From Malus domestica (taxonomy: Eukaryota; Streptophyta; Magnoliopsida; Rosales; Rosaceae): a stretch of 64,000 nt of DNA. The notes beneath the pieces were generated by a model, which worked only from the letters and a program-made list of their open reading frames with translations, was not told the DNA's origin and made no database searches. Each line of letters opens with the position of its first letter. The first letter of the stretch is position 1. Below, one piece after another: positions 1 through 11,736 of this stretch. The translations under genes and the position numbers were made by a program. The DNA is taken from contig NC_091668.1 of NCBI RefSeq assembly GCF_042453785.1, positions 10,932,001 to 10,996,000 on the forward strand, read 5' to 3'.

Positions 1-272
1 CACTGAGGAACGAGAAGTGGTTGCATCCGTCCAAAAGGCTTCTTTCTTTCTGCTTTGACTTGCTGACAAATAATACACGTACTTACATAGTCTGCAATTT
101 CCCTTTTCATACCTGGCCAATATTAAAATGGTCGAATTGTATGGTACATCTTAGTTCCTCCTGGATGCATCGCATAAGCCGAACAATGTGCTTCATCCAA
201 AATTTCTTTCTTTCATTCCTCGTTATTCGGCACATACATTATGTTCTCTTGCATAAGCATGTCATCTGATTC
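1..272 (-). pseudogene. Ty3/Gypsy integrase, N-terminal zinc-binding part (cut by window start)
   Basis: Reading leftward from the RNase H end, the minus strand encodes the HHCC zinc-binding region of a retroviral-type integrase. A His pair (AHCSAYAMHPGGTKMYH) is followed by a Cys pair (CIICQQ) and the KAERKKPFG stretch typical of Ty3/Gypsy integrases. Integrase joins the element's cDNA to host DNA. Two in-frame stops are visible, one in the first residues (NEE-stop-KKE) and one just before YWPG, so this copy is not functional. The catalytic core and any chromodomain lie outside the window. Confidence 0.8.
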
Positions 273-2052
273 TCAAATCCTGAGGTCTTTCTTTTTCCCT
301 TCATTTCTCAATCGGATCATTTCTTGGATCTCTTCATCAACCATCTGAGCTTCAAGTACACGATCGACCAAAACTGGCCTGACTTGGAAACTAGTAAGAA
401 AAGCTTCTCTTCGCTCTTCTATCTCCAACTTTACTCCAGTAGCTCTCAAATCTGTAAGAAGAGAAACACAACAAACATACAAAGCATTAAGTCGACCTTG
501 AGGTTTCCTACTCAATGCATCAGCTACCACATTTGCACAACCCGGATGATACTCAATAGTGCAGTCATAATCACTTAGTAACTCCATCCACCTTCGCTGA
601 CGATTAAGATCATGCTGAGTAAAAAGATACTGAAGACTCTTATGATATGTGGAGATCTTACATTTCTCACCATAGAGATAATGCCTCCAAATCTTTAAAG
701 CAAAAACAATGGCTGCCAACTCAAGATCGTGAGTAGGATAATTCCTTTCATGGATCTTCAATTATCGAGAAGCATAGGCGATCAATCTATTATGCTGCAT
801 CAAGACACATCCCAAACCATTCAAAGAAGCATCACTGTAAATCTCAAAGTTACCACTATCGTCAGGAAGTACCAATACTGGGGCATGAGTGAGGCAATAT
901 TTCAGCTACTGGAAACTTTGCTCACAATTCTCGTCCCACTCTAACTTAACATCCTTCCTGGTTAACTTCGTTAATGGTAATGCAATCATAGAAAAATCTT
1001 GAACAAACTGTCGATAATAACCTGCTAGACCAAGAAAACTCCGTACCTTAGTGACGATTCGTGGTTGTTCCCAATTCTCCACTGTTGCTATCTTTTGAGG
1101 ATCTACTTTAATTCCTTGTGCCGAAACTACATGTCCCAAAAATGCCACTTGATTCAACCAAAACTGGCATTTACTAAACTTAGCATACAACCGATGTTCC
1201 CTCAATTTCTTTAATACCAAGTTGATGTCGAATATGATCTTCTTTTGACTTAGAGTATACCAGAATATCATCAATAAAAACAATGACAAACCTATCAAGA
1301 TATTGCTGGAATACTTCATTCATTAACCTCATGAATGCTGCAGGTGCATTAGTCAATCCAAATGGCATCACCAAAAACTCATAATGTCCATAACGGGTCC
1401 TGAAAACCATTTTAGGTACATCTTCATCTTTAATCTTCAACTGATAATAGCCAGATCTCAAATCAATCTTAGAGAACACATATGCACCTTTAAGCTGATC
1501 AAACAAATCATCGATACGAGGCAATGGATAACGGTTTTTAATCGTTACCCAATTCAATTGCCTGTAATCAATACATAATCTCAAAGTTCCATCTTTTTTT
1601 CTTACAAACAACACCGAAGCTCCCCAAGGTGAAGTACTAGGTCGAATGAAACCTTTATCAGTTAATTCCTGTAACTGAATTTCCAACTCTCTCAATTCAA
1701 CTGGAGCCATTCTATATGGAGTCAAAGATATAGGATCCGTACCTAGAAGCAAATCAATAGAAAACTCCACATCTCTGTTAGACGGCAATCTAGGCAAATT
1801 ATCTGGGAATACATCAGGATAGTGCCTGACTACTCCAACTTCCTCCACACTACTAGGAACAACATCATTTAACACCACATGTGCTAAGTATCCTTGATAA
1901 CCTTTTGATAACAACTTATTTGCTCTCATGGCAGAAATAACACCATGTCTCACCCTACTTCTTTCACCCACAAAAGTAACCTCTGGTAGTCCAGGACGAA
2001 GAAAAGTAACTGATTTCCCATAATAATCTATATGGGCACGATTATAATGCAA
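273..2052 (-). pseudogene. Ty3/Gypsy reverse transcriptase-RNase H (Tekay/Del type)
   Basis: This is the polymerase part of the minus-strand element. RT motifs run in order: [14 protein letters not shown], the [17 protein letters not shown] block, [11 protein letters not shown], and the catalytic FIDDILVYS near 1255-1280. The connection ([11 protein letters not shown]) and RNase H ([31 protein letters not shown]) follow. The frame is broken: the reading frame shifts between about 1180 and 1319, and a stop sits near 762 where ASR is normally followed by Gln. The order PR-RT-RH-IN identifies Ty3/Gypsy; the sequence style suggests the Tekay/Del chromovirus clade (from recall). The element cannot move on its own. 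Confidence 0.92.
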
Positions 2053-2331
2053 CTAATCTGCCCTTAAAATCACATCAAAATCCACAATATCTAACGGGAT
2101 AAGATTAGCTGGCATAACTACATCATCTACCATCACTGGACACCCTGGATAAACACTATCAACATAACATTTGTCCCCTCTAGGCATAGCAAACTCTAAA
2201 TCAAATCCTAGAGGTGTAGGGTGAGGTTGTGTCATTTGAGCAAATGTATGAGAAATCACAGAACGTGTAGCACCACAATCAATCAAAACTCTAGCAAAAT
2301 GACCAAGGATGTTTAACGTACCCATAATCAA
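2053..2331 (-). pseudogene. Ty3/Gypsy aspartic protease
   Basis: A 92-residue frame between the Gag zinc knuckle and RT carries a retropepsin-like active site in VLIDCGATRSVIS, followed by the ILAD-like flap and end region (PLDIVDFDVIL). The usual D-S/T-G-A triad reads D-C-G-A here. The frame ends at a stop just before the sequence [13 protein letters not shown] that normally continues into RT, so the protease and RT are now separated by a nonsense codon near 2053. The protease would cleave the Gag-Pol polyprotein. Confidence 0.85.
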
Positions 2332-3745
2332 ATCTGGATGGTTCTGAGCATCTTGCAGTAAGATGTGATTAACACGTCCATGAGCTTGCTGTCGTCCTCC
2401 ACAACCTCTATTACCTTGATTACCTCGCCCCTGAGAAGTATGTCTCTGTCCTGTCTGGCTAGACTGCCTAGACGGTCTTGCATTGCTAGCAACAACCTCT
2501 CCCTGTCGGGGCTGACCTCCCTGATACCACTAAGATCCGCTAGCTGGCATGGAAGGATATGAAGTATAACCTCCAGGATCTTGGGAATACCCAGTCTGAA
2601 AATAAGGATCCTGGGAATACTGATACTGTTTGGAAGCATAGGGAGCAGCATCACCCTGATAGTGGTAAGCACTACCACGACCCGTCTGACCGTAACTGCC
2701 TGATCCAAAGTTCTGCTGAATCGGCGCTGGAGGTGGCATAGCAGACTGCTGAGGCCTCTGCTGACTCTGGGGACAATGTGCAGCTCTATGTCCCAACTGT
2801 CCACAAGTGTAACAACCACCGCCACTTCTCCTACACTCTCCATGATGTCTGAAATTACAACGGATGACCTGAACCACCAGCACCACCAAAGTTTCTCTGT
2901 CTCTGAAACCTGGGTCCATCGGTAAATCTTCCACCTCTCATCGGGCCTGTGACACTAAATCCTCCACTGGAAGAACTCGAGCTCGCTCCACTTCTCTAGA
3001 AATTCTGTGTCTTACGAGGTCCCTGAGTGGAGATACCTTTACCCCTGTCATCTTTCCTCTAATTATCATTCTTATCTTCATCTTCCTCACTATTACTAGG
3101 AAGGTTTTCGAAATCCTCCATCCGAACCAAAATCTCAGAAAACGCATGGTAAGTGGTGCAAGGAATCGCATTAGCAAACGTCCGCCATTTCTTCTTAGTT
3201 CCCTGCTTAAAACGGCCAAGCATCTCTACCTGATTACCAGCTGTATCTGGATCATAGCGGGATAAGTCTGTAAACTTCCTATAATACTCATTCGCCAACA
3301 TATTCTTTTGTTTTAATTGAGTGAACTTCTGCTGCTTACGATCAATGTACTCCGAATGAACAAATCTTTTCTTAAAATTCTCTTTGAATATTTCCCAATC
3401 AGCTGCCGCTTCAGGTGACATAAACTGAGTTTGATTTTCCCACCAAGTTGCAGGCTCTCGTCCTAAAAACCAAGTAGTGGTCTCGACCCATCTACTAGCA
3501 GGAAGATTCCCTTGACTCTGCATCACCTGAAAGGTCTTCTCAATACAGTCTAACCACTTTTCTGCCCCTTCATGACCCTTATTACCAATGAAGCGGTCTA
3601 ATTTCAGATTTTACATAGTCTTCAGGGGTGTTCTCTGAGGATGACGGATTGCAGTCTGAAAGGCATGGGCCATCGCTTCCCCTAATTAAGTTATGTCAGG
3701 GAAATTAGGCTCAGAAGCACGGCCTGGTTCCCTACGAGGCGGCAT
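2328..3745 (-). pseudogene. Ty3/Gypsy Gag with CCHC zinc knuckle
   Basis: Gag of the same element, starting at the ATG at 3745 (MPPRREPG). The retrotransposon gag domain is clear (WFLGREPATWWENQTQF, DWEIFKENFKKRFVHSEYIDRKQQKF, LANEYYRKFTDLSRYDP). One nucleocapsid knuckle, CYTCGQLGHRAAHC (CX2CX4HX4C), lies near 2770-2815. A Gln/Pro/Tyr-rich linker follows. Early stops (after FPDIT and after LKTM) and frame changes near 2930-3060 show decay. Gag would form the virus-like particle and bind the element RNA. Confidence 0.88.
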
Positions 3746-3810
3746 AGTTCTGACAGAAGACACCAAAAGATTATTAAAGCATTCACAATTTATACAGGAC
3801 TGCAAACCTA

Positions 3811-3823
3811 GGCTCTGATACCA
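3811..3823 (-). other. Primer-binding site, initiator-Met tRNA type
   Basis: The minus strand reads TGGTATCAGAGCC, the standard plant initiator-methionine tRNA primer site, 3 bases inside the LTR end at 3827. It fixes the element's orientation and shows that the flanking LTR is the 5' LTR. Confidence 0.9.
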
Positions 3824-3826
3824 AAC

Positions 3827-4249
3827 TGACACACCCCGACCCTAAAATCAGGGCGTGATGGCCGTCATGTGGGCGTGACATAACCAAAAGTGCGAATCAA
3901 AAGCAAAAAGGTAAAAGAAATACGAAGGAATAAAAACCAACTACTAGCAATAATATCCAACTAGCATGCTAAAGTGAGTTTAAGTGTGAAACATACATAA
4001 TCAGAGCATAAGTACTAGGTGCAGTCAAGTAGGACCATTACTAAATTACAACACCCGAAGGTGAGTCCTACATTTAAGTGGTCTGTCAGAACGCCATGGG
4101 AATCCTCGTGAGTCACCAACACTGCTAACTAGAACCTGGAGGGGCGCAAAACAAGATTGAGTGGGTCAGTAAAACAAAGCTTTTCAAAAATATTACAATT
4201 AATAACACTTATAACCCCTCGCTGTAAAACCTGTATACTTTCCCAGAAA

Positions 4250-4297
<48 letters not shown>

Positions 4298-6022
4298 CCA
4301 TATATAACAGCAAATAACTCAAATCACAAGTCTTTAACACTTTTCAGGAAAATATGCCATTCTATGCTTCAAAACATAATAAGGATGCATCAATATAACA
4401 GGTGAAATAAGGAATCAACCGGAGACCCTGCAGTTGTCCTGTACGGCTAATTCTGTAGCTCAATATCCAATCCAGTCGGAGTCACCAACTGTGACCTGTA
4501 CGGCACTACTCTGCACACAAGTCGGAATTATCTAAAGTAGTATGTACGACAAGAATAGTGTAAGAATACACTCTAGTGCTTCTCTCATCAACAGCTGTAT
4601 AACAATCTAAAGTCACCTACAAGTCGGAACCACCTCTAATGGTCTGTACGACATGTCGGAACCACCTCTATTTTTCTGTACGGCATGCACCTACTTGGAT
4701 CCAAGGTGAACGTGTGATGCGGGGTGAATAATATAAGCACTAACACCAGGGGTGCAGGTTATGAGCTCTCAACACAATTCCCATCATCAATAAATCACAT
4801 GAACAACATAAAACTCACCTGATACTCACCTATGCGTCCACATCACCATTTAACATATATGCATCAAATACTAGTTCATATATTTCATATAATATATATG
4901 CATGGCATTTTAAAACATACTTTCATTTAAATTCAATTTCTGGGAAAAGTCAGTAGTATATAGGTATGTACAAAAAATAATTGCCCACTCACTGGTATGT
5001 CGAAGGGTCGTAACCCCCGTGACGCCCTTGAATGCGCTCGTCCTCGGGATAGGTCTCACCTATATGCGAAACAACTATAAAAACGTTATTTTAAAGCACA
5101 TAGGAAAAATTAGCTAATAACTTATCATACATTGTTCAATTTGGGTATATGAATATACCACAGTGACCTACTCGACGTCACGGACATCGAGATATTTTTA
5201 AAATAATTTTTCACCGTCGCACTCGCCCCCACGCGTCGGGAGAGGCACGATGCTACGCGCCCCCATGCGCGTCATCCCCTACCTCCAGACGCCGGAAAAT
5301 CTCGCCAGCGCCGGAAAACTGGAACCTGTAAATGCCCTTTTCTCGCTCGATTTTGCACCATTTTCCACAAAATTTTCACCAAAATGTCACAAATCACTAG
5401 AGGAAAAAGGCTATACCTCTTTGGAACCTCAAAACCTTCGAAATCACGTCAGGAAATTTCTACCAAAACTGGCCACCTTCGAACCTTGTGATCCCGATGT
5501 CCAAAACCTTCAAACGAACGTCCCCGAGCTTTTTGGGATCCTCCTAGAGCTCACTGTGAGCTTGGATTGTCCTAAAAACCAACCATTACAAAGTTCGTGA
5601 ACAGTGCTCAATTCGGAGCTTGAGTTTTCAACGTGAAATCGAAAGGTTTCTTACCTGAAATGGGTACCAGAGAGTTCGTGTGGTCTCCAGGAGCACGATG
5701 GTGGTCTCAAACACGACGATCCGTGAAGTTTTGATGGTATTTGGGTGTGGTCCGTACTAGTTCGAAGGGAGAGAGAAAATGGACTGAGAGAAAGGAGAGA
5801 GAGAACGTGCGGGAGAGAAAGAATGAACTGATTGGTGTGTGTGTCCTTCTAAGTCCCTAACCACACAATTGCATACAATTTAATCCAACTTAATTTTTTT
5901 CCAAGAATTTAGGAAGGTATGCATTATTCAAATAAACATGTCTCACACACCTTAGCAACCTTTAAGGGCAATTCCGTCAATTCACATCCATGATAAATGA
6001 AATTTCGGGACGGACTGTGACA
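3827..6022 (-). mobile_element. 5' LTR (about 2.2 kb) of the Tekay-type element
   Basis: The LTR is bounded by TGACACACC on the left and GGACTGTGACA on the right, giving TG...CA ends next to the primer site. It holds no gene. It contains an (AT)n run, a short repeated motif around 4620-4690 (GTCGGAACCACCTCTA, twice) and a GC-richer stretch at 5160-5300. The open frame at 5250-5600 has no recognisable domain and is probably chance. The right flank GGTAG (6023-6027) would be the target duplication; its partner lies beyond the window start. Confidence 0.85.
4254..4296. repeat. (AT)n microsatellite inside the LTR
   Basis: An uninterrupted run of about 21 AT dinucleotides. Confidence 0.97.
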
Positions 6023-6379
6023 GGTAGAGATAAGCAAAAGGAAGCAAAGAGAAAAGGGAAGTCCCAAGATCCGATACGTGCACAATTTGCTTGTGAAATG
6101 GCAAGAATGAATGAAAACCAGTGCTGTCGACAAGAAGAATCGGCCCAAATGTTTTTGGCCATGAAGGAACAAGGGGATAGGGAGCAAGAAAGGTACGAAA
6201 CTAATTTGATAATGGAGGACCTCGACAAATACATTCCAGAGAGGAAGAAATACTTACGTGGTAAGCAAAAGGAAATTTTACAAAGGAATGCCACAAGGAG
6301 TATATTTCAAGATGATGATTCATCTCAAAACTATCACCCAAGTCCATCACTAAGTCAAGATGGTGGATATCATTATTAA
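6023..6379 (+). pseudogene. NAM-associated (Myb/SANT-like) transposon ORF, 5' truncated
   Basis: The frame encodes about 118 genuine residues after the LTR junction: GRDKQKEAKRKGKSQD, then an acidic and basic helical region (MARMNENQ, REQERYETNLIMEDLDKY, ERKKYLRGKQKEIL) and a Ser/Asp-rich end (DDDSSQNYHPSPS). The opening resembles the start of the plant NAM-associated C-terminal domain (PF14303), which occurs in PIF/Harbinger ORF1 proteins and in proteins often misnamed glutathione S-transferase T3-like. The upstream 11 residues that read in frame come from the LTR. The N-terminal DNA-binding part is missing because the retrotransposon landed inside it. Confidence 0.6.
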
Positions 6380-6775
6380 GTTTATGTAGTCTATGAGTTT
6401 TTGATTGTATTAAGTTTATGTGGTTTATTAATTGTCTTCTTTTTTTTTTTTTAAGTTTATGTGGTTTATTAAATGTCGTTGGTATTAAGTTTATGTGGTT
6501 TATCATGATTTTCATGTATTGATTTAGTGGTTTTTCAAAATTTATCAGAATTTAAATATTTTTAGGTTAAAATATTCATAAAATTAATTTAGGATAGTCT
6601 GCATAATTTTTTTAAAAAAAGTTAATTTAAAAAAAATAGCCTTAATTCATTCTTTGATAATCTGGGGCTAAAATTTTAGACCAAAAGGGTTGGAGTAGAA
6701 AAGCTGTTTCTGGGCTAAAACCTAAATTTTCTGGGCTAAATATTTTTAGGTTTTAGGTCACCATTGGAGATGGTC
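6023..6775 (+). mobile_element. 3' remainder of a PIF/Harbinger-like element interrupted by the LTR element
   Basis: The segment begins exactly where the Tekay-type LTR ends and stops at a terminal repeat ending TTGGAGATGGTC, followed by TAA (6776-6778), the three-base TWA target expected for Harbinger elements. It contains the 3' end of a NAM-associated-domain ORF and an AT-rich tail with the repeated words GGGCTAAA. The 5' half must lie on the far side of the LTR element, outside the window. The family assignment rests on the terminal repeat and the ORF type. Confidence 0.6.
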
Positions 6776-7175
6776 TAAGGCAATTTATGCATTGGTCACT
6801 ATTTCGGGATTCCCAATTTGTCCCGAAATCCTAAAACTATTTTGAGATTTCCGAAATTTTGGTTTGGAATCGGTCTTGAAATTGGGCACTAATCCCATGA
6901 TGTTGGATGAACTGAAATGCGTCGTCCATCAAGCGACCTTCACAATCTTGATCGACACCACTGGTGTCACAACCAACAAATTTTTGCTCAGAAAAAAAAT
7001 ATCAATTTACTAGTTGTGAGTTGAGTGATTCCTTCTATGGCTGCCACCGCTGAAAATGCCCTGCAACATCCTATATTTCTATTGCAATTAAAAGCTGCTA
7101 GCATAATATAAAAACAAATCTAATAAACTCCAAAATGAGGATAAGTAGTTGCTCTAATCTAATAAGAATGAGATA

Positions 7176-7445
7176 TTACCGCATTGGCGTCTGTCCTTGA
7201 TAGGTGTCGCGGCTCCTTTCTTCTTCCGATCCATTGTTGCTGGTACTGTTGCCGTAAGTTACATTTTCATACTTGAAAGTTGTCTTGTGTTCATGGCCTT
7301 TGAATTTATTTCTTGAGGCTATGAATTCTTCATTTGTAAGATCTGCAAATTGATTTACACTTAATTTGTAAGGTTTGCTTGCATCGTTATTGGAAGTTCT
7401 TAAATATGCCACATTGTCCTTGAATTTCTTAAAAATAGAATTAAT
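7176..7445 (-). pseudogene. Papain-like cysteine protease propeptide (I29) fragment
   Basis: The minus strand reads SIFKKFKDNVAYLRTSNNDASK, then YKLSVNQFADLTNEEF and KFKGHEHKTT-KYENVT. This is the ERFNIN/GNFD-type prodomain of plant papain-like (SAG12-type) cysteine proteases. Past KYENVT the frame slips. In another frame the sequence continues as MDRKKKGAATPIKDRRQCG, corresponding to the start of the mature enzyme just before the catalytic Cys, and then homology stops at about 7180. No catalytic Cys, His or Asn region follows and no full exon set is near, so this is a dead partial copy. Confidence 0.75.
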
Positions 7446-10218
7446 CTATAAAGGAAAAGAAAGCCTAATGGGTTCTGAACTTGTAGCTAGCTCATAATAC
7501 ACTTAATCCTAGCACTTCTGTGAGTTAATACACACACACGCATTCATATATATCTCTGTGTGTGTGTGTGTATGTATATCGTGGTAACATGACTCAAACC
7601 CTGGCTTCTGAAGTTATATGTTAAAACTGCCAAAATTCTAAGCAATTTTTTTGTGTAATGTCTGCAGTCTGCACTATTATATATATTCTCTTCAGTATAT
7701 TGCATTCTAGTTCAAAACCGATGACGTGAAGCAAGAGCTTAAGAACAAAGCTGAGAAGCTCAGCCATAGTTTTTCAGTGGAATGCAAATAATGACTTTGA
7801 TGGCTTTCACCGAAGCTAATAGAGTTTGCAGAAGTATAAAGCGATCTATTATTAGTTTTTGCTTTTGATCGGTGCAAGTACTGGGGATGATTTATTTAGA
7901 GGGGCTCGCCTACATTGGAACCAAATTACAAAATGATCAGAGATTTTCTAATTTGAAGAGGCTGGATGAGCGGCAAGAGTAACAGGATGGAAGAGAATTA
8001 TTCAACGATAAAAACGATCTAGAGATTATAGCAAAATCTAGATACATAGTATAAAATCTCTGTAAGGTCATAAACTTGGAACCAAATCAATTTTATAACC
8101 TTAGAGAGGGTATTACTAATTAATAGAGGTGTAGTTAAAAAAAATTATTGTTTATTGACTTATTTATTCTTAATGAATGTTTCATATTCTAAGAATTCTC
8201 TAGGCGCCAAGTATTTTATTTCTTGCAAATATTGTATCTACAAGCTTGTAGACGTGACATCAATTCTAAAAACTAAAACAGTGTCCCAAACTTTATAAAA
8301 ATATTTTAGTTCATCTTAAAGTTTTATTTGTTATATTGCATATTTTTTGTACTCATTGACAACTATTACTTTGTGGAGGTGTATTTCTTAAGACGAGACT
8401 AAGAAAAATTATAACTTATTACAACGTGAAGTTTATTCCTAGACATAGCCAATCTCAAGTTCAGAACGGAATTTTTATGACTTTTAAGAAAGTTTATTCC
8501 TTCATAGAAGATTACTTTAGAGATGTTTAACCGTGAGATATAAAGAATAGTTTACTTTTAATTAAATTAGGGTTAAATAAAAAATCCTAATTTAGTTGAA
8601 ATAATATCGTAATAAGTTACTTATTATGAAATTAAAGTAAAACAACAAACTTAACCCTGCCAAAACCAGCTCGAGACAATTAGTACAACTTTCTTGGTTT
8701 TAGTCGTCCAGTGGTTGGGAATTCTCTCCAAATCAAAAAAATGGTTCACTAGAGATCATATACCCACTTGTTGTACTTGATTGTTCTCAGTAATGATTGT
8801 TGTACTTGATTGTTCTCAGTAATGAAACATTATATCGCTTCTGTCAAAAAGCTCACAACCTTCCGGCTAACAAACACAGCTTTCTTGTAAACACAGCTTG
8901 TTGAGCTACTTGATGAACTTCACGTCCAAAAGTTCAAAACAAATAAAATATAAACTCAATAGCTACCAATGAATCACTTTTTAAAATAAAAATCCTTTCT
9001 TAATTGTAATTTTACACGACTAAAAGTCTAAAAATCTCGACATGCATCACTTCTTAGGGAACTCCACAAGTTTGCGGAAATCTCACTTGATTTGTGGTTC
9101 CATTTATGAGATTATAGAGATTTTAATCAAGACTTACAGAAGCATCTCAGCCTCTTCGTGGTCATCCCTTGTGTGATTCATCAGTATCAAAAATTAAACT
9201 AAACAATTACTATATAAGATACGAGCCTGGAATTTATTTTCAACCGCTTGATGACAACCCTGTGTTGGTTAAAAAGAATTTCTTGTTTTGATTCTTAGGT
9301 TTTTGACGATTACACATGAAGTCATTCTAGCTAGCTAGTAGCCTAGCCTAGCCTACCGTATATACTAATCATCTGTCAGTACAAAAAGAACTGATGAGTG
9401 ATTGAAGAGGAAATGACAAGAGCAAGATGGGAGGATAAATGACTCATTGGAAAGATCCGATATGTTTGTCCCATAATGCGGGATTATGCAAAGCTATTCG
9501 GATATTCTCATCCTTTGTTTTTCAACTATTCTATTTTAACTATTTCCTGTATTTGTCGTAAATTAGGTTAAATTACATGCAGCTTTAATATCATCAGTGT
9601 ATATAATTTAGTAGTCATGTAGTTGAGCTAGATATATGTAATATATAGGCTATCTGTCGTATTGATATGTACTTAACCGTCAAGTTTTTCCTATTTATTA
9701 CATATAATTAGCGGACTCTGATCCCATCCGGATCTTTTTATGCGGAGCCAGCGGTCAACATCATATGCGGCCGTTGATTCAAAACAGATGCAATCGTGCG
9801 GTCTCAATTTTTAAATTTATTTCTTGACAAAAGCGGCGCCGCCTCTTCCTTCTTCCCTTCCTGCTGGTTTATTTCCTACTCCTCTCTCCCCAAAACTCAG
9901 ATACCCAACAACCCTTGCAAGCTTGCCCTAGAGACTAGCAGCCCTCGCGACCAAGTAATCCTCAGCAGAGGTTTGGGGATGAGGGAAAAGGCTCAGCGGG
10001 AACCTCGTAACCCTCGCCCTCGCTAGCAGCAGCTCGTCTTCATCTCCCTGCCACCGGCGAGGATCAGATCAGTCACCGGCGGAGGGATCGAAGGGGAAAA
10101 TGAAAAGGACCAATGATATGCCTATCAGACCGATTTGCTTCTTCCTCTATATCCGTTTGTTCAAAGTCAGAGCGATGGTGGTGTGTGAGACTCAGAGTTC
10201 TCCATCTTCAATTTCTAA
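7446..10218. other. Intergenic, no supported gene
   Basis: AT-rich DNA. It holds a CA/TG dinucleotide stretch around 7530-7575, a near-exact tandem pair of about 29 bases around 8770-8825 (TTGTACTTGATTGTTCTCAG twice) and a GC-richer island at 9830-10110 with pyrimidine-rich DNA. The island could be the remains of a 5' UTR or first exon (a short frame starts at 9796), but no protein family is recognisable. Confidence 0.6.
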
Positions 10219-10754
10219 AACCATCTCCAACAGAACGAGGTAGCCCTTATTTGCCTTTAGCTTCAACCGAGGGCCAAATAGCTTGTTTTAGCCCTATCAT
10301 ACAAAATCGTCTCCCATAGAGAATCAAAGGGTCATAGGGTCAAATATAATTTTTATGTTGGTTAATGTTATTTAATGTTGTTTCATATTGTTTAATGTTG
10401 TTTCATGTTACTTAATTTAATTTAATGTTATATAATGGCTTAGGAAGTTATAGAAAAAAAATTCAAAAATAACGAGTAGCTGACGTCAGCTAGCATTGTA
10501 TTTGAAATTTTGGCCTATCATTCTTGTCAGATATAAATGACAGGAATAAGTACAATGTTATCGGATATAACTAACAGGAATAATGAAAATTCTGCCCCGG
10601 CCCAGGGCTGGCTGAGTTGGGCCAGCTGGTTGGTTCTTTGGCCCTTTTTTGTCTAGTGGGGCCCATGAGCCATTTGGCCTAACCCTTGGTTGGAAACAGT
10701 TTTTGGACTATTTTCAATCTTTTGGCCCCCTGGACCCTTCGATTGAAGATAGTC
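10219..10754. mobile_element. Harbinger-type MITE
   Basis: The element opens AACCATCTCCAACAG and closes with the imperfect complement (read inward from the right: GACTATCTTCAATCG). It is flanked by TAA on both sides (10216-10218 and 10755-10757), the PIF/Harbinger target signature. At 536 bp it encodes no transposase. The interior has repeated TTTAATGTT words near 10360-10440. Confidence 0.65.
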
Positions 10755-11736
10755 TAAGAATTCAAAATTCTTCATCATCCATGGAGTTTGCCCTTGAAAA
10801 TTTTCCCAACTCCATTTCCGTCTTGTTTTTCCCTATTCTTGCTTGAAAGCACTGCAGCCAATAAATATTTTATTTGTGGTTTTTTGGAAAATTGATGGAT
10901 TAATTCTTGAGTATGAGAAGTCTTTTGCACTTCTGGTTAATTTTATGGGTTGATCTTAATTTGGTTAATCCTTGGTTTTTGGAATGGGAAAGAAAAAAAA
11001 GAATGCATAGGTTAGAAGGCCAAAGAACGGAGAACGGCTGAAAAAAGGAAAATAATTTTAAATAATTTCAAGCCATAAGATGTCTGTTGAAGGGTCAATA
11101 TAAATTGATTCTCACGGAATCCCCAGAGAATGATCCAGAGGATCCTGGTCCATAATTAGCAAAAACAATTAAATTTTGTGAGTTTTAACAAAACATTTTC
11201 GCTAATGTTAATTTTTAACGAAAAATGAAATTTTTAATTTTTTGTCTGGTACCATTCAATACACCTTTATTTATCATTTTTTCATTAAAACTAAAAAAAA
11301 AAAAAGTAGACCTTTCGTTATTTTTCTTTTAAATTTTAGCCATTTTTTATTTAAAGAATACAACTTTAGTTGAGTTTTGACAGCTACTCAAGCTGAACTT
11401 ACCCCAACAAATAGTATTTGAAATCTTTCAAGTCGACAGTTTTTCTAAATTTGCACCTTTTTCAAAAGGTAATAAATGAGATCGATTGCATCAGCCTTAA
11501 CCTTTACATTATTTAATTTCTTGATCAATTTATATGTTTCAAAAGGATCGATTAATTTATATGGCTATGTACTAGCCAAAACTGAAATGAATAACAATAT
11601 GGAATTCATTAATACTTCATATCAAGGGGATCATCAAACTTCAAAGTTGACAATTCTTGGATTTAATTTCTACAATTTCTTCAGCATGATTGAACCATGC
11701 ACGCACCAAACATCTTCACTTTGGAATATGCCGAAT
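10755..11736. other. Intergenic, no supported gene
   Basis: AT-rich DNA downstream of the DUF599 gene's stop. The open frames here overlap that gene in antisense or have no recognisable content. A short GGATC-rich inverted stretch near 11117-11145 resembles one arm of a MITE. Confidence 0.6.

Noticed and set aside
5250..5600. 116-codon open frame in the LTR
   Set aside because: Lies wholly inside the 2.2-kb LTR, shows no domain, and begins in a locally GC-rich patch that favours chance frames.
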